Assembly: GCF_900547735.1 (NCBI RefSeq)
Contig: NZ_URHZ01000044.1
Location: forward strand, 1 to 43,697
Direction of reading: 5' to 3'
Source: an uncultured Clostridium sp.
Lineage (GTDB): Bacteria; Bacillota; Clostridia; Lachnospirales; Lachnospiraceae
Length of the DNA: 43,697 nucleotides
The notes beneath the pieces were generated by a model, which worked only from the letters and a program-made list of their open reading frames with translations, was not told the origin of the DNA and did no database searches. How positions within the stretch are numbered: the stretch's first letter is position 1; each line of letters opens with the position of its first letter. Positions 9,314-18,512 of the stretch are shown here, one piece after another. The position numbers and the translations under genes were made by a program.

Positions 9314-9349
9314 GCGTTCATGAGGTTTGGCCTCATGGACGCTTTTTTT
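9314..9349 (+). terminator. Intrinsic terminator in the carAB leader (probable attenuator)
   Basis: A 12-base-pair stem (GCGTTCATGAGG with CCTCATGGACGC, one G-U pair, five-base loop) is followed by seven T residues. It lies between the promoter and carA, only about 13 bases after the expected transcription start, so it must be bypassed for carAB expression. That marks it as an attenuator and not an end-of-operon terminator. Pyrimidine or arginine control is an inference from the genes downstream. A second hairpin follows at 9354-9384 (GTTGCAG with CTGTAAC, with an inner GGCC-GAA-GGCT stem). The segment TTTGGCC occurs in both hairpins, at 9326-9332 and 9361-9367. Confidence 0.8.
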
Positions 9350-9418
9350 AATTGTTGCAGTTTGGCCGAAGGCTGAGCTGTAACGAATAATCAGGCATAA
9401 GAGAGGAATGGTGACAGG

Positions 9419-10591
9419 ATGGAAAGAACGGTATATCTCCTTTTGGAAAATGGCGAATACTTTGAGGGAAAAGGATTTGGCGCCTCTTTAGACGAAGTGG
9501 CCGGTGAAGTGGTATTTACGACGGGAATGACGGGATATCTTGAGACAATCACCGACCCCAGCTATTTTGGACAGATTGTCGTGCAGACATTCCCGATGAT
9601 TGGCAATTACGGTGTGATTCCGCAGGATTTTGAAAACAAAGAAGTGCATATATCGGCTTATATCGTAAAAGAATGGTGTCAGGACCCCTCCAACTTCAGG
9701 AGCAGTGGTAATCTTGACACTTTTTTTAAGGAAAGAAATATTCCCGCCGTTTACGGAATAGATACCAGGAAGCTGGCAAAGACTATCCGTGAAACGGGTT
9801 CCATGAACGGAAAACTGACGGTAAAGCAGCCGCCGTTTGCAAAAGAGGAACTGGAAGAAATAAAGAAATTCCGCATCCGGGATGCGGTTGAAAATGTAAC
9901 GCCGATGGGAAACAGACTGATTAAAACCGGTGGAGAAACAAAATACCGGGTTGCCCTCTGGGATTTCGGGGCGAAGGAAAATATCCTCAGAGAGCTGACA
10001 AAGAGGGGCTGTGACGTATACGACATTGCGGCGTCCACCACGGCGGAGGAAATCCTTGCGCTCGCTCCCGACGGAATCATGCTGTCCAACGGACCGGGTA
10101 ATCCCGAGGACAATTTGTCCGTGATAGAAGAACTTAAAAAAATCGCAGAGACAAAAGTTCCGATTTTCGGCATCTGTCTGGGACATCAGCTTCTGGCCAT
10201 TGCAAGGGGAGCAAAGACCGGAAAAATGAAATACGGCCACAGGGGAGCAAACCAGCCGGTCAAGGATCTGGAATCGGGCCGCGTCTATATCAGCAGCCAG
10301 AACCACGGTTACGAGGTGCTGAAAGAATCACTTCCGGAAGGGGCCGAGGAGACGTTTATCAATGTTAACGACGGCACCTGCGAGGGGATTACTTACCGCG
10401 ATATCCCGGCGTTTACCGTGCAGTTCCATCCGGAGGCGTGTGCGGGGCCGAAGGACACGGAAGTTCTGTTCGGCCGCTTTATCAGCATGATGAAGGAGTA
10501 CCAAGAGAAGAACGGGGCAGAGAAAACAGGAGCTGCCGTAGGAGAAAACGCAGCGGGAACAGAGAAGGAGGAAAGGCATGCCGTTAAATAA
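9419..10591 (+). CDS. carA: Carbamoyl-phosphate synthase small subunit
   Basis: The 390-residue glutaminase subunit of carbamoyl-phosphate synthase, which supplies ammonia from glutamine for pyrimidine and arginine synthesis. The class I amidotransferase site is intact: GICLGHQ with C253, then QFHPEA with H337 and E339. The N-terminal domain has the usual GMTGYLETITDPSY stretch. The last 30 residues form a low-complexity Lys/Glu/Ala tail beyond the normal fold, and this tail overlaps the carB start by 14 bases. The ATG at 9419 follows AGAGAGGAA. The gene heads the carA-carB-pyrG-dapL run. Confidence 0.97.
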   Translation: MERTVYLLLENGEYFEGKGFGASLDEVAGEVVFTTGMTGYLETITDPSYFGQIVVQTFPMIGNYGVIPQDFENKEVHISAYIVKEWCQDPSNFRSSGNLDTFFKERNIPAVYGIDTRKLAKTIRETGSMNGKLTVKQPPFAKEELEEIKKFRIRDAVENVTPMGNRLIKTGGETKYRVALWDFGAKENILRELTKRGCDVYDIAASTTAEEILALAPDGIMLSNGPGNPEDNLSVIEELKKIAETKVPIFGICLGHQLLAIARGAKTGKMKYGHRGANQPVKDLESGRVYISSQNHGYEVLKESLPEGAEETFINVNDGTCEGITYRDIPAFTVQFHPEACAGPKDTEVLFGRFISMMKEYQEKNGAEKTGAAVGENAAGTEKEERHAVK

Positions 10592-13500
10592 GAATTTGAA
10601 AAAGGTGATGGTGATCGGTTCCGGACCGATTGTCATCGGGCAGGCGGCCGAGTTTGATTATGCGGGAACCCAGGCATGCCGTGCACTCAAGGAAGAGGGC
10701 CTGTCCGTCGTTCTGGTCAATTCCAATCCGGCCACTATTATGACGGACAGCGCTATTGCGGATCACGTTTACATTGAGCCGCTGACACTTAAAGTGGTGA
10801 AGCGGATTATAGAAAAAGAAAAGCCGGACAGCATTCTCTCCACACTTGGAGGCCAGACCGGACTGACTCTTTCCATGGAGCTGGCGAAAGAAGGTTTTCT
10901 TAAAAGCCACGGCGTCACTTTGCTGGGAGCCTCTCCGGAGACGATAGACAAGGCGGAGGACAGGCAGTGCTTTAAAGACACGATGGAGGAGATCGGCGAG
11001 CCGATGATTCCGTCCGAGGTTGTCCGGGCGGTGGACGAGGCAATAAGTTTTGCGGCAAAAATCGGATATCCGGTGATTGTGAGACCGGCCTTCACGCTGG
11101 GCGGAACGGGAGGCGGCATCGCAAAGTCGGAGGAAGAGCTCCGTGAGATTGCAACAGCAGGCATAAGACTGTCCCCCATCGGCCAGATTCTGGTGGAGCG
11201 GTGCATCGCAGGCTGGAAAGAGATTGAATTTGAGGTAATGCGGGACGGCGCCGGCAATGAGATTACCGTCTGCTCCATGGAGAATTTCGACCCGGTCGGA
11301 ATCCACACCGGCGATTCGATTGTCATCGCCCCGGCGGTTACCCTGGCGGACCGGGAATACCAGATGCTCCGCTCCGCGGCCCTGAATATCATACAGGCCA
11401 TGGGAATCGAGGGCGGCTGCAACTGCCAGTTTGCGCTGAATCCCGAGAGCTTTGAATATGCGGTAATCGAGGTGAATCCGCGTGTTTCCAGGTCATCGGC
11501 CCTGGCCTCCAAGGCCACCGGCTATCCGATCGCCCGCGTGGCGACGAAGATTGCAATCGGTTACCGTCTGGATGAGATTCCCAACGAGGTCACCGGGGAA
11601 ACCATGGCCTGCTTTGAACCGGCCTTAGATTATGTGGCGGTCAAATTCCCGAAATGGCCGTTTGATAAATTCGTTTACGGACGCAGAAAACTGGGAACCC
11701 AGATGAAGGCCACCGGTGAAGTAATGGCGATCGGAAGAAACTTTGAACAGGCGCTTCTTAAGGCGGTCAGGGGAGCTGAGATTTCCCAGGAGAGCCTGAA
11801 TATGGACAAGATGGAGAGTCTCTCGGAAGAAGAGCTGAAGGAGAAAATTCTTTCCCAGGACGATGAACGGATTTTTGCCATTTACGAGAGCATGAAACGT
11901 GGAATGACGGTAGAGTGGCTCCATGAACTGACGAAAATCGACGAATGGTTTTTAAATAAATTGCTCCGTCTGCTGGTTATAGAGCGCAGGATGCAGAACG
12001 GTGAATTTACCGAAGAACTTCACCGGGAGGCCAAACAGTACGGATTTCCCGACCGGGTCATTAAGGAGATGACGGGACTTGCAAAAATCCGCCATATTCC
12101 AGCTTGCTACAGGATGGTGGACACATGCAGCGCCGAATTCGCGGCCAGCACACCGTATTTTTACGGTTCCTACGGGGAAGAGGACGAGGCGGAGCCGTTT
12201 ATCAGGGCACATTCCACGGGGAAACCGGTCGTCATGGTCTTCGGCTCCGGTCCGATCCGCATCGGCCAGGGAATTGAATTCGACTATGCCTCCGTGCACT
12301 GCGTCTGGTCCTTAAAACGGGCGGGATACGAGGTGGTCATCGTCAACAACAACCCTGAGACGGTGTCCACGGATTTTAATGTGGCGGACCGTCTGTATTT
12401 TGAACCTCTTACGCCGGAAGATGTGCTGGATATTATCCGCGTGGAAAAACCGGCCGGGGCCGTCGTAGCCTTCGGCGGACAGACCGCCATCAGGCTGACG
12501 AAATGCCTGGTCGAAAACAACATTCCGGTTCTTGGGACGCCGCCGGACAGCATCGATATGGCGGAGGACAGAGGCCGTTTCAATGCCCTGTTAAAAAAAC
12601 TCAATATGAAACAGCCGTCCGGCGATACGGTCTACACGGAAGATGAGGCCGTCGATACGGCGCGGCGCCTGGGCTATCCGGTGCTTGTGCGCCCCAGCTA
12701 TGTATTAGGCGGCCAGAACATGATTATCGCTTATAACGACGACGATATACACGAATACATGAAAATTATCCTGGCCCAAAGAATTGAAAATGCCATTCTG
12801 ATTGACAAGTACTTGATGGGAACGGAACTGGAAGTGGACGCCATCTGCGACGGGGAGGATGTACTGATTCCCGGAATTATGGAACACATCGAACGGGCCG
12901 GTGTCCATTCGGGCGACTCCATTGCCGTATATCCGGCGTTTATGCTGACGGAGAGCCAGAAGGACCGCCTTGTGGATTACTCCATCCGTCTTGCGCTTTC
13001 TCTGGGGACAAAGGGACTGATTAACATCCAGTATGTACTTCATAATGACACGATTTACATCATAGAAGTCAATCCGAGATCTTCACGCACCGTTCCATAC
13101 ATCAGTAAGGTGACGGGCGTTCCGATGGTGGATCTGGCAACCAGAATCATGGTGGGAGAGACCTTAAAAGATATGGGATACGAGACGGGACTCTATCCCT
13201 CCTCCCCGTACTACGCGGTAAAGGTACCGGTATTCTCGTTTGAAAAACTGTCCGACGTAGACACACAGCTCGGTCCGGAAATGAAGTCCACCGGAGAAGT
13301 TCTGGGTATCGCAGGAACGATGGAGGAGGCTCTCTATAAGGGAATGACGGCGGCCGGTTATTCGATGAAGAGAGATGGAGGTCTTTTAATCAGTATCCGT
13401 GATACGGATAAGGGCGACTTAAAAGAGCTTGCAAAAACGTTTGTTTCCATGGGATTCCCCATCTATGCCACGGAAGGGACGGCCAGAAAACTGAACAGCG

Positions 13501-13871
13501 CGGGCATCTCTTCGACGATTGTGAAAAAACTGAAGGAAGCAAAAGAGGGAGAGGAGACAACCATCTCAGTGATGGAAAAGGGCCTGGTAAGCTACGTTCT
13601 TTCCACATCGGCCACCGGCCGCCAGCCGGGGCGCGACAGCGTAAGGCTCCGTAGAAAAGCGGTGGAACTGGGAATTCCCTGCCTGACCTCCCTTGACACG
13701 GCGGCGGTTCTGGCGCTGAGTCTGGAGAGTAAATACGATGAGAGCAATGTGGAGCTTATTGATATTGCCCATATCACCCACAGCGCTTACGGGACCGGAG
13801 AGAGCAATGAATGGAAGGAACGGGCGGAGGATATCCGGATTCCGGGATATGTGCTTCAGGGGCATGAATAA
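10578..13871 (+). CDS. carB: Carbamoyl-phosphate synthase large subunit
   Basis: A 1097-residue synthetase subunit of full length, with the expected internal duplication of two ATP-grasp halves. The first half opens with GSGPIVIGQAAEFDYAG and the second with GSGPIRIGQGIEFDYAS at about residue 555. Each half contains an ATP-grasp core such as IVRPAFTLGGTGGG and LVRPSYVLGGQNM. An oligomerisation region lies between them, and the C-terminal allosteric domain (MGS-like, with YATEGTARKL) follows. It makes carbamoyl phosphate from bicarbonate, ATP and the ammonia delivered by CarA. It starts inside the end of carA behind AAGGAGG. Confidence 0.98.
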   Translation: MPLNKNLKKVMVIGSGPIVIGQAAEFDYAGTQACRALKEEGLSVVLVNSNPATIMTDSAIADHVYIEPLTLKVVKRIIEKEKPDSILSTLGGQTGLTLSMELAKEGFLKSHGVTLLGASPETIDKAEDRQCFKDTMEEIGEPMIPSEVVRAVDEAISFAAKIGYPVIVRPAFTLGGTGGGIAKSEEELREIATAGIRLSPIGQILVERCIAGWKEIEFEVMRDGAGNEITVCSMENFDPVGIHTGDSIVIAPAVTLADREYQMLRSAALNIIQAMGIEGGCNCQFALNPESFEYAVIEVNPRVSRSSALASKATGYPIARVATKIAIGYRLDEIPNEVTGETMACFEPALDYVAVKFPKWPFDKFVYGRRKLGTQMKATGEVMAIGRNFEQALLKAVRGAEISQESLNMDKMESLSEEELKEKILSQDDERIFAIYESMKRGMTVEWLHELTKIDEWFLNKLLRLLVIERRMQNGEFTEELHREAKQYGFPDRVIKEMTGLAKIRHIPACYRMVDTCSAEFAASTPYFYGSYGEEDEAEPFIRAHSTGKPVVMVFGSGPIRIGQGIEFDYASVHCVWSLKRAGYEVVIVNNNPETVSTDFNVADRLYFEPLTPEDVLDIIRVEKPAGAVVAFGGQTAIRLTKCLVENNIPVLGTPPDSIDMAEDRGRFNALLKKLNMKQPSGDTVYTEDEAVDTARRLGYPVLVRPSYVLGGQNMIIAYNDDDIHEYMKIILAQRIENAILIDKYLMGTELEVDAICDGEDVLIPGIMEHIERAGVHSGDSIAVYPAFMLTESQKDRLVDYSIRLALSLGTKGLINIQYVLHNDTIYIIEVNPRSSRTVPYISKVTGVPMVDLATRIMVGETLKDMGYETGLYPSSPYYAVKVPVFSFEKLSDVDTQLGPEMKSTGEVLGIAGTMEEALYKGMTAAGYSMKRDGGLLISIRDTDKGDLKELAKTFVSMGFPIYATEGTARKLNSAGISSTIVKKLKEAKEGEETTISVMEKGLVSYVLSTSATGRQPGRDSVRLRRKAVELGIPCLTSLDTAAVLALSLESKYDESNVELIDIAHITHSAYGTGESNEWKERAEDIRIPGYVLQGHE

Positions 13872-13902
13872 CAGAAGATACAGTAGAGAGGAGAAATGGA
13901 AC

Positions 13903-15513
13903 ATGGCAAAATTTATCTTTGTGACGGGCGGTGTCGTATCGGGTCTCGGAAAGGGGATTACGGCGGCATCCCTGGGCCGGCTTCTGAAGGCAAGAGGCTA
14001 CAAGGTAGCGGCCCAGAAACTGGATCCCTATATCAATGTGGATCCGGGAACAATGAGCCCTTATCAGCACGGTGAGGTATATGTGACGGAAGACGGCGCC
14101 GAGACCGATCTGGATCTGGGCCATTATGAGCGTTTTATCGATGAAGATTTAAACCGTTTTTCTAATCTCACAACAGGAAAAGTATACTGGAATGTGCTGA
14201 ATAAGGAGAGAAAAGGAGAATATCTGGGAGAGACGGTCCAGGTAATTCCCCATATTACCAACGAGATTAAATCATTTATCTATTCCGTGCAGGAAAAAAC
14301 GGATGCCGACATTGTCATTACGGAGATTGGAGGCACTACCGGCGATATTGAATCCCAGCCGTTTCTGGAGGCAATCCGCCAGGTGTCCCATGAGATGGGA
14401 AGGGGGAACTGCCTGTTTATCCATGTCACGCTGATCCCCTACCTGGAATCCTCCGAAGAACATAAATCCAAACCGACCCAGCATTCCGTAAAACAGCTTC
14501 AGTCCTTTGGTATCATGCCGGACATCATTGTGACGAGATGCGACCGCCCGGTGGAGCCGTCTATTTTAAAGAAAATCGCTCTGTTCTGTAACGTAAAGGA
14601 AGACTGCGTGATTGAAAACCTGACACTCCCCGTGCTCTACGAAGCGCCGATGATGCTTGAAAATGCCGGTCTCGCTAAGATTGCCCTGCGGGAACTGGGA
14701 ATTGCCGGCACGCCGAAGGAGTGCGATTTAACCGAGTGGAAAGAGATGCTTGAGCGCATTAAAAACAGCGCCGGTGAAGTGACGGTTTCACTGGTCGGCA
14801 AGTATGTTAAGCTGCATGATTCTTATCTTTCCATCGTGGAAGCGCTCCGTCACGGCGGATGGGAAAATGGAGTAAAGGTTTTCATCAACTGGATCGACAG
14901 CGAGAGCCTGACACGGATGACCGCGGCCAAACTGCTGGCCGGTTCGGACGGAATTATCGTACCGGGAGGTTTTGGAATCCGGGGCACCGAAGGGATGATT
15001 GTGGCGGCGGAATTTGCAAGGAGCAATCAGATTCCTTTCTTCGGCATCTGTCTCGGAATGCAGATCGCAGCCATCGAATTCGCCAGAAATGTGCTGGGAT
15101 ATTCGGACGCCAACTCAAGTGAGTTCGATCCGGAGAGCACCCATCCGGTCATCGCTCTGATGGAAGAGCAGATGGGCTGTGAGGATATGGGAGGAACGAT
15201 GCGTCTGGGGGCCTATCCGTGTCAAATAACACCGGATACAATGATGGAAAAGGCATACCATGCCAGGCAGATCGAGGAGAGGCACCGCCACCGCTATGAG
15301 TTTAATAACCGTTACCGCGATGAATATGCGTCGAACGGAGCCGTATTTTCCGGCCAGTCACCGAACGGGAGCCTGGTGGAGGCGATGGAGATACCGGAGC
15401 ATCCGTTCTATGTGGGAGTCCAGTACCATCCGGAATTCAAAAGCCGCCCAAACAGAGCGCATCCGCTGTTTCGGGAGTTTATAAAAGCGGCGGCAGCAGG
15501 AAAAAACAGATAG
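13903..15513 (+). CDS. pyrG: CTP synthase
   Basis: A 536-residue enzyme that aminates UTP to CTP using glutamine, the last step of pyrimidine nucleotide synthesis. The synthetase domain starts with FIFVTGGVVSGLGKG, and the glutaminase domain carries GICLGMQ with C383 and a C-terminal YHPEF. The length equals the family norm when started at ATG 13903, which follows AGAGAGGAG. Longer in-frame extensions overlap carB and have no ribosome site. It follows carB by about 30 bases and probably shares its transcript. Confidence 0.97.
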   Translation: MAKFIFVTGGVVSGLGKGITAASLGRLLKARGYKVAAQKLDPYINVDPGTMSPYQHGEVYVTEDGAETDLDLGHYERFIDEDLNRFSNLTTGKVYWNVLNKERKGEYLGETVQVIPHITNEIKSFIYSVQEKTDADIVITEIGGTTGDIESQPFLEAIRQVSHEMGRGNCLFIHVTLIPYLESSEEHKSKPTQHSVKQLQSFGIMPDIIVTRCDRPVEPSILKKIALFCNVKEDCVIENLTLPVLYEAPMMLENAGLAKIALRELGIAGTPKECDLTEWKEMLERIKNSAGEVTVSLVGKYVKLHDSYLSIVEALRHGGWENGVKVFINWIDSESLTRMTAAKLLAGSDGIIVPGGFGIRGTEGMIVAAEFARSNQIPFFGICLGMQIAAIEFARNVLGYSDANSSEFDPESTHPVIALMEEQMGCEDMGGTMRLGAYPCQITPDTMMEKAYHARQIEERHRHRYEFNNRYRDEYASNGAVFSGQSPNGSLVEAMEIPEHPFYVGVQYHPEFKSRPNRAHPLFREFIKAAAAGKNR

Positions 15514-15526
15514 AGGAGGAGAACAA

Positions 15527-16708
15527 ATGAAACTGAATGCAAATTACAGAAACCTGGCTGAGAGCTACCTGTTTTCCACAATTGCCGGAAAGGTGAAAGA
15601 CTACACCGCATCTCATCCGGAGGCAGAGATAATCCGTATGGGAATCGGTGACGTGACCCTGCCAATCTGTAAAAAGGCGGCGGAGGCATTTTCACGGGCG
15701 GCAATGGAGCAGGGGAATGCAGGGACATTTCACGGCTACGGCCCGGAACAGGGATATGATTTCCTCAGGAATACCATCCGTGATTATTATGGCGGCTTTG
15801 GCGTAAAAATCGGAGCGGAAGATATTTTTATCAGCGACGGGGCTAAAAGCGACCTGGGAAATATTCTGGATCTCTTTGATGAGGATAATACGGTTTTAAT
15901 TCCGGACCCGGTGTATCCGGTCTATATGGATACGAACGTGATGGCGGGAAGCAATATCGAGTACCTGGACGCCGATGTGAGCAACGGGTTTCTTCCCCTG
16001 CCTGAAAAGGGGCGGAAGGCAGATCTGATCTATCTCTGTTCCCCTAATAATCCCACCGGCGCCGTGTATAACAGAGAACAGCTCAAAGAATGGGTGGATT
16101 TTGCCAATGAGCAGGGGGCGGTGATTCTTTTTGACGCCGCTTATGAGTCATTTATCCTGGAACCGGATCTTCCGAGAAGTATTTTTGAGATCGAGGGCGC
16201 CAAGACGTGTGCAATCGAATTCTGTTCTCTGTCAAAGCTGGCCAGTTTCACGGGAACACGCTGCGGTTACACGGTGATTTCCGGTGAGCTTATACGGGAG
16301 GGAATGTCTATCAGAAAAATGTGGCTCCGCCGACAGACAACGAAATTTAACGGCGTTTCCTATCCGGTCCAGAGGGCGGCCGAGGCGGCTTTTTCCCCGG
16401 AAGGATTAGAAGAATGCCGGAAACATCTCGACGTTTACCAGGAAAATGCCGGAGTGATAACACAGACGCTGACAGAGCTTGGAATCTGGTATGTCGGCGG
16501 AAAGAATTCCCCTTATATCTGGCTGCAGTGCCCGAACGGGATGAAATCCTGGGATTTTTTTGACGAGCTGTTAGAAAAAGCCCATGTGGTCGGAACTCCG
16601 GGAAGCGGGTTTGGAAAGAACGGAGAAGGATTTTTCCGGCTGTCCGCTTTTGGAACACTGGAAAACACCAGAGAGGCGATGGAGAGAATGAAAAAGATGT
16701 GGAAATGA
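15527..16708 (+). CDS. dapL: LL-diaminopimelate aminotransferase
   Basis: A 393-residue class I/II PLP aminotransferase that converts tetrahydrodipicolinate directly to LL-diaminopimelate for lysine and peptidoglycan synthesis. The N-terminus NANYRNLAESYLF, the RMGIGDVTLP segment, CSPNNPTGAV, and SLSKLASFTGTRCGY with the PLP lysine K237 are all diagnostic. It starts at ATG 15527 behind AGGAGGAG, 13 bases after pyrG, and ends just before a strong terminator. Linkage of a lysine gene to pyrimidine genes is unusual in function but fits a growth-related operon. A 17-base tandem repeat spans its stop codon. Confidence 0.95.
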   Translation: MKLNANYRNLAESYLFSTIAGKVKDYTASHPEAEIIRMGIGDVTLPICKKAAEAFSRAAMEQGNAGTFHGYGPEQGYDFLRNTIRDYYGGFGVKIGAEDIFISDGAKSDLGNILDLFDEDNTVLIPDPVYPVYMDTNVMAGSNIEYLDADVSNGFLPLPEKGRKADLIYLCSPNNPTGAVYNREQLKEWVDFANEQGAVILFDAAYESFILEPDLPRSIFEIEGAKTCAIEFCSLSKLASFTGTRCGYTVISGELIREGMSIRKMWLRRQTTKFNGVSYPVQRAAEAAFSPEGLEECRKHLDVYQENAGVITQTLTELGIWYVGGKNSPYIWLQCPNGMKSWDFFDELLEKAHVVGTPGSGFGKNGEGFFRLSAFGTLENTREAMERMKKMWK

Positions 16709-16721
16709 AAAAGATGTGGAA
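16688..16721 (+). repeat. 17-base tandem duplication across the dapL stop codon
   Basis: ATGAAAAAGATGTGGAA occurs twice without a gap (16688-16704 and 16705-16721), followed by a partial third copy, ATGAAAA. The dapL stop TGA lies at the first junction. The duplication looks like recent replication slippage and leaves the protein end unchanged. Confidence 0.9.
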
Positions 16722-16780
16722 ATGAAAATGAAGAGGCTGATGTGACGGTCAGAGACCGGGGACGCTTCCGGTGATAGAAT

Positions 16781-16827
16781 GCTGCTGAAATCTTTTAGAC
16801 TGTATGTCTGGATTCAGCAGCTTTTTT
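16781..16827 (+). terminator. Intrinsic terminator after dapL
   Basis: GCTGCTGAA pairs with TTCAGCAGC across an inner AGAC/GTCT hairpin, and six T residues follow at 16822-16827. It closes the carAB-pyrG-dapL transcript. Confidence 0.85.
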
Positions 16828-16829
16828 AG

Positions 16830-17150
16830 TCTTATTGTTATAAGCAATGGATGGGATGTATGAAGGGATGAAAGATAGACGGTTGATAGTACTTAAATCT
16901 GTTTTTAATTCTAATATAAAATGAAGGTATAATAATTTCAGAATTAATATTGAACTTACACCTTTATTTATGTAGTTTATCATTACTTTTCTAAAATATT
17001 CTTAAATAAATAGATAGAGAATTCTGACTTCATTTGTTTTTTCACCTCTTAGATTCCTGATGTTACTGAATTAATGTTGATAAAACGATTTAACTTACAA
17101 TTTAATACAAGTATATCAGAGAATATTGAAAATTAACCAAATATTTTCTG
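16830..17150. other. AT-rich intergenic region with no gene seen
   Basis: This stretch separates the housekeeping block from the hydroxyacid operon. It is much richer in A and T than its surroundings. A minus-strand open frame at 16795-16983 overlaps the terminator and has no ribosome site, so I do not call it. The region probably holds upstream regulatory sequence for the promoter at 17151-17178. Confidence 0.5.
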
Positions 17151-17178
17151 TTGACACTTAATGATAAATATGTATAAT
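17151..17178 (+). promoter_or_regulatory. Consensus promoter of the hydroxyacid operon
   Basis: A -35 of TTGACA (17151-17156) and a -10 of TATAAT (17173-17178) are separated by 16 bases. They lie about 50 bases upstream of the LarA-family gene. The match to the sigma-A consensus implies that the operon is held off by a repressor, in keeping with the palindrome over the -10. Confidence 0.85.
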
Positions 17179-17207
17179 TAGATTATACAAGTTACATACA
17201 AGATGTA
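17171..17207 (+). promoter_or_regulatory. Palindromic operator candidate over the -10 and start site
   Basis: TGTATAAT-TAG-ATTATACA (17171-17189) is a perfect inverted repeat with eight-base arms, and it includes the -10 hexamer. A second inverted repeat, TACAT-ACAAG-ATGTA, follows at 17193-17207. The heptamer ATACAAG recurs 11 bases apart (17185 and 17196), which places both copies on the same face of the helix. FadR-type GntR regulators often bind TGTA...TACA palindromes, and such a regulator is encoded at 23254, so it is the likely ligand-responsive repressor. The pairing of protein and site is inferred. Confidence 0.65.
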
Positions 17208-17225
17208 CGGTAAGGGAGGTTGCTT

Positions 17226-18455
17226 ATGCCGGTGCTTTTAAGTGAGGATTATACATATGCGTTGCCGAAACTACACAGAGTGCAACAGCTCTTTGACAGA
17301 ACTTCACTAAACGGTGTGGAAACAATGTTAAGGGGAGAATTGGAGAAGGAAGAAATAACAAAGAAGATCCGTCCGGGGATGAAGGTAGCCGTCGCAGTTG
17401 GAAGCCGTGGAATTAAGAATCTTTATCTGATTGTAAAGACCGTAGTGGATGAGCTGAAGGCCAGGGGCGCCAGCCCGTATATCGTCTCGGCCATGGGCAG
17501 CCATGGAAACGGCACGGAGGAAGGACAGAGAGAGGTTCTTGAAAGCTATGGAATCACGGAGGAGAACCTGGGAGTCAAGGTAGTTACAACAGTAGATGTC
17601 AATTATCTGGGAGTGACACCGTCCGGTAAAAAAGTTTATTTTGACAGAGCAGCCATGGAAGCCGACGCAATCATTCCCATCAACCGCGTCAAGCTGCACA
17701 CGGATTTTGTAGGAGATTTACAGAGTGGTCTCTGCAAGATGCTGGTGATTGGACTGGGCAACCAGATAGGCTGTTCCTCCATCCACGAGGAAGATCCGGA
17801 TGAATTTGCAGCGATTATAGAGGATGCCGCCGGACTCATTCTTGAGAAATGTAAAGTAGCCTATGGAATCGCAACAATTGAGAATGCATACGATGAGACA
17901 TTCATGGTGGAGGCGGTTCCCGCCGATGTGCTGATAGAACGGGAGAAGGAACTGGTAAAGATCGCCAGAACTAAAATGCCGATCTTGATCCCACCTGAAA
18001 TCGACGTGCTGGTTGTCGAGGAGATTGGAAAGAATATTTCGGGAGCCGGTTACGATCCCAATATTCTCGGGAAAAGTTCCGTACTGAAGCAGTTCTGTCT
18101 TCCCGTTCCGAAGATCAAGCGGATGGTCTTACTGGGGGTTACACCGCAGTCGCATGGGAATGCCATAGGGGTTGGGCTTTTCGACGTGACGGTAAAGGAG
18201 GTATTTGAGCAGCTGGACTATGAGGCCATGTATGCCAATGCTATTGCCTGCCGGTGTATAGAGGATTGCCGTGTGCCGTTAGTGGCGGCCGATGAGGACG
18301 AAGCGGTCCGCGTGGCGGTCAAGTGTATCAGAAATGTAGAAAAAGAACATCTGCGCATTGTAAAGATCAAGAATACACTGGAGCTGGAATATATCGAAGT
18401 TTCAGACGCCGTGCTGAACGACATCAGGGAAGATGCGAGAATCAGGATAGTATAA
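17226..18455 (+). CDS. LarA-family (lactate racemase-like) hydroxyacid racemase homologue
   Basis: A 409-residue protein of the LarA superfamily (DUF2088 type). LarA racemases interconvert D- and L-2-hydroxyacids with a nickel-pincer nucleotide bound to an active-site lysine. By alignment from memory, the catalytic set has counterparts here: H93 in GSHGNG, H158 in RVKLHTD, K171 in GLCKM and H187 in SSIHEED. The lysine-to-histidine gap of 16 equals that in Lactobacillus LarA. I start it at ATG 17226 behind AAGGGAGG, not at the adjacent TTG. The cofactor genes larB, larC and larE are not in the window. It leads an operon with aconitase X and a TRAP transporter, so a substrate other than lactate is likely. 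Confidence 0.78.
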   Translation: MPVLLSEDYTYALPKLHRVQQLFDRTSLNGVETMLRGELEKEEITKKIRPGMKVAVAVGSRGIKNLYLIVKTVVDELKARGASPYIVSAMGSHGNGTEEGQREVLESYGITEENLGVKVVTTVDVNYLGVTPSGKKVYFDRAAMEADAIIPINRVKLHTDFVGDLQSGLCKMLVIGLGNQIGCSSIHEEDPDEFAAIIEDAAGLILEKCKVAYGIATIENAYDETFMVEAVPADVLIEREKELVKIARTKMPILIPPEIDVLVVEEIGKNISGAGYDPNILGKSSVLKQFCLPVPKIKRMVLLGVTPQSHGNAIGVGLFDVTVKEVFEQLDYEAMYANAIACRCIEDCRVPLVAADEDEAVRVAVKCIRNVEKEHLRIVKIKNTLELEYIEVSDAVLNDIREDARIRIV

Positions 18456-18512
18456 ACGGATTAATCCGTCAAATTAACATATAAAATATAAAAAAATAAG
18501 GAGGAGGTTTTT

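Noticed and set aside
16795..16983. Minus-strand open frame of 62 codons in the AT-rich gap
   Set aside because: It overlaps the dapL terminator, lacks a ribosome site and encodes a low-complexity Ile/Leu/Asn-rich peptide typical of chance frames in AT-rich DNA.
18456..18469. 14-base palindrome ACGGATTAATCCGT between the racemase and aconitase X genes
   Set aside because: It is perfect but short, with no T-run and no matching copy found near other promoters in the window. I see no basis for a role.
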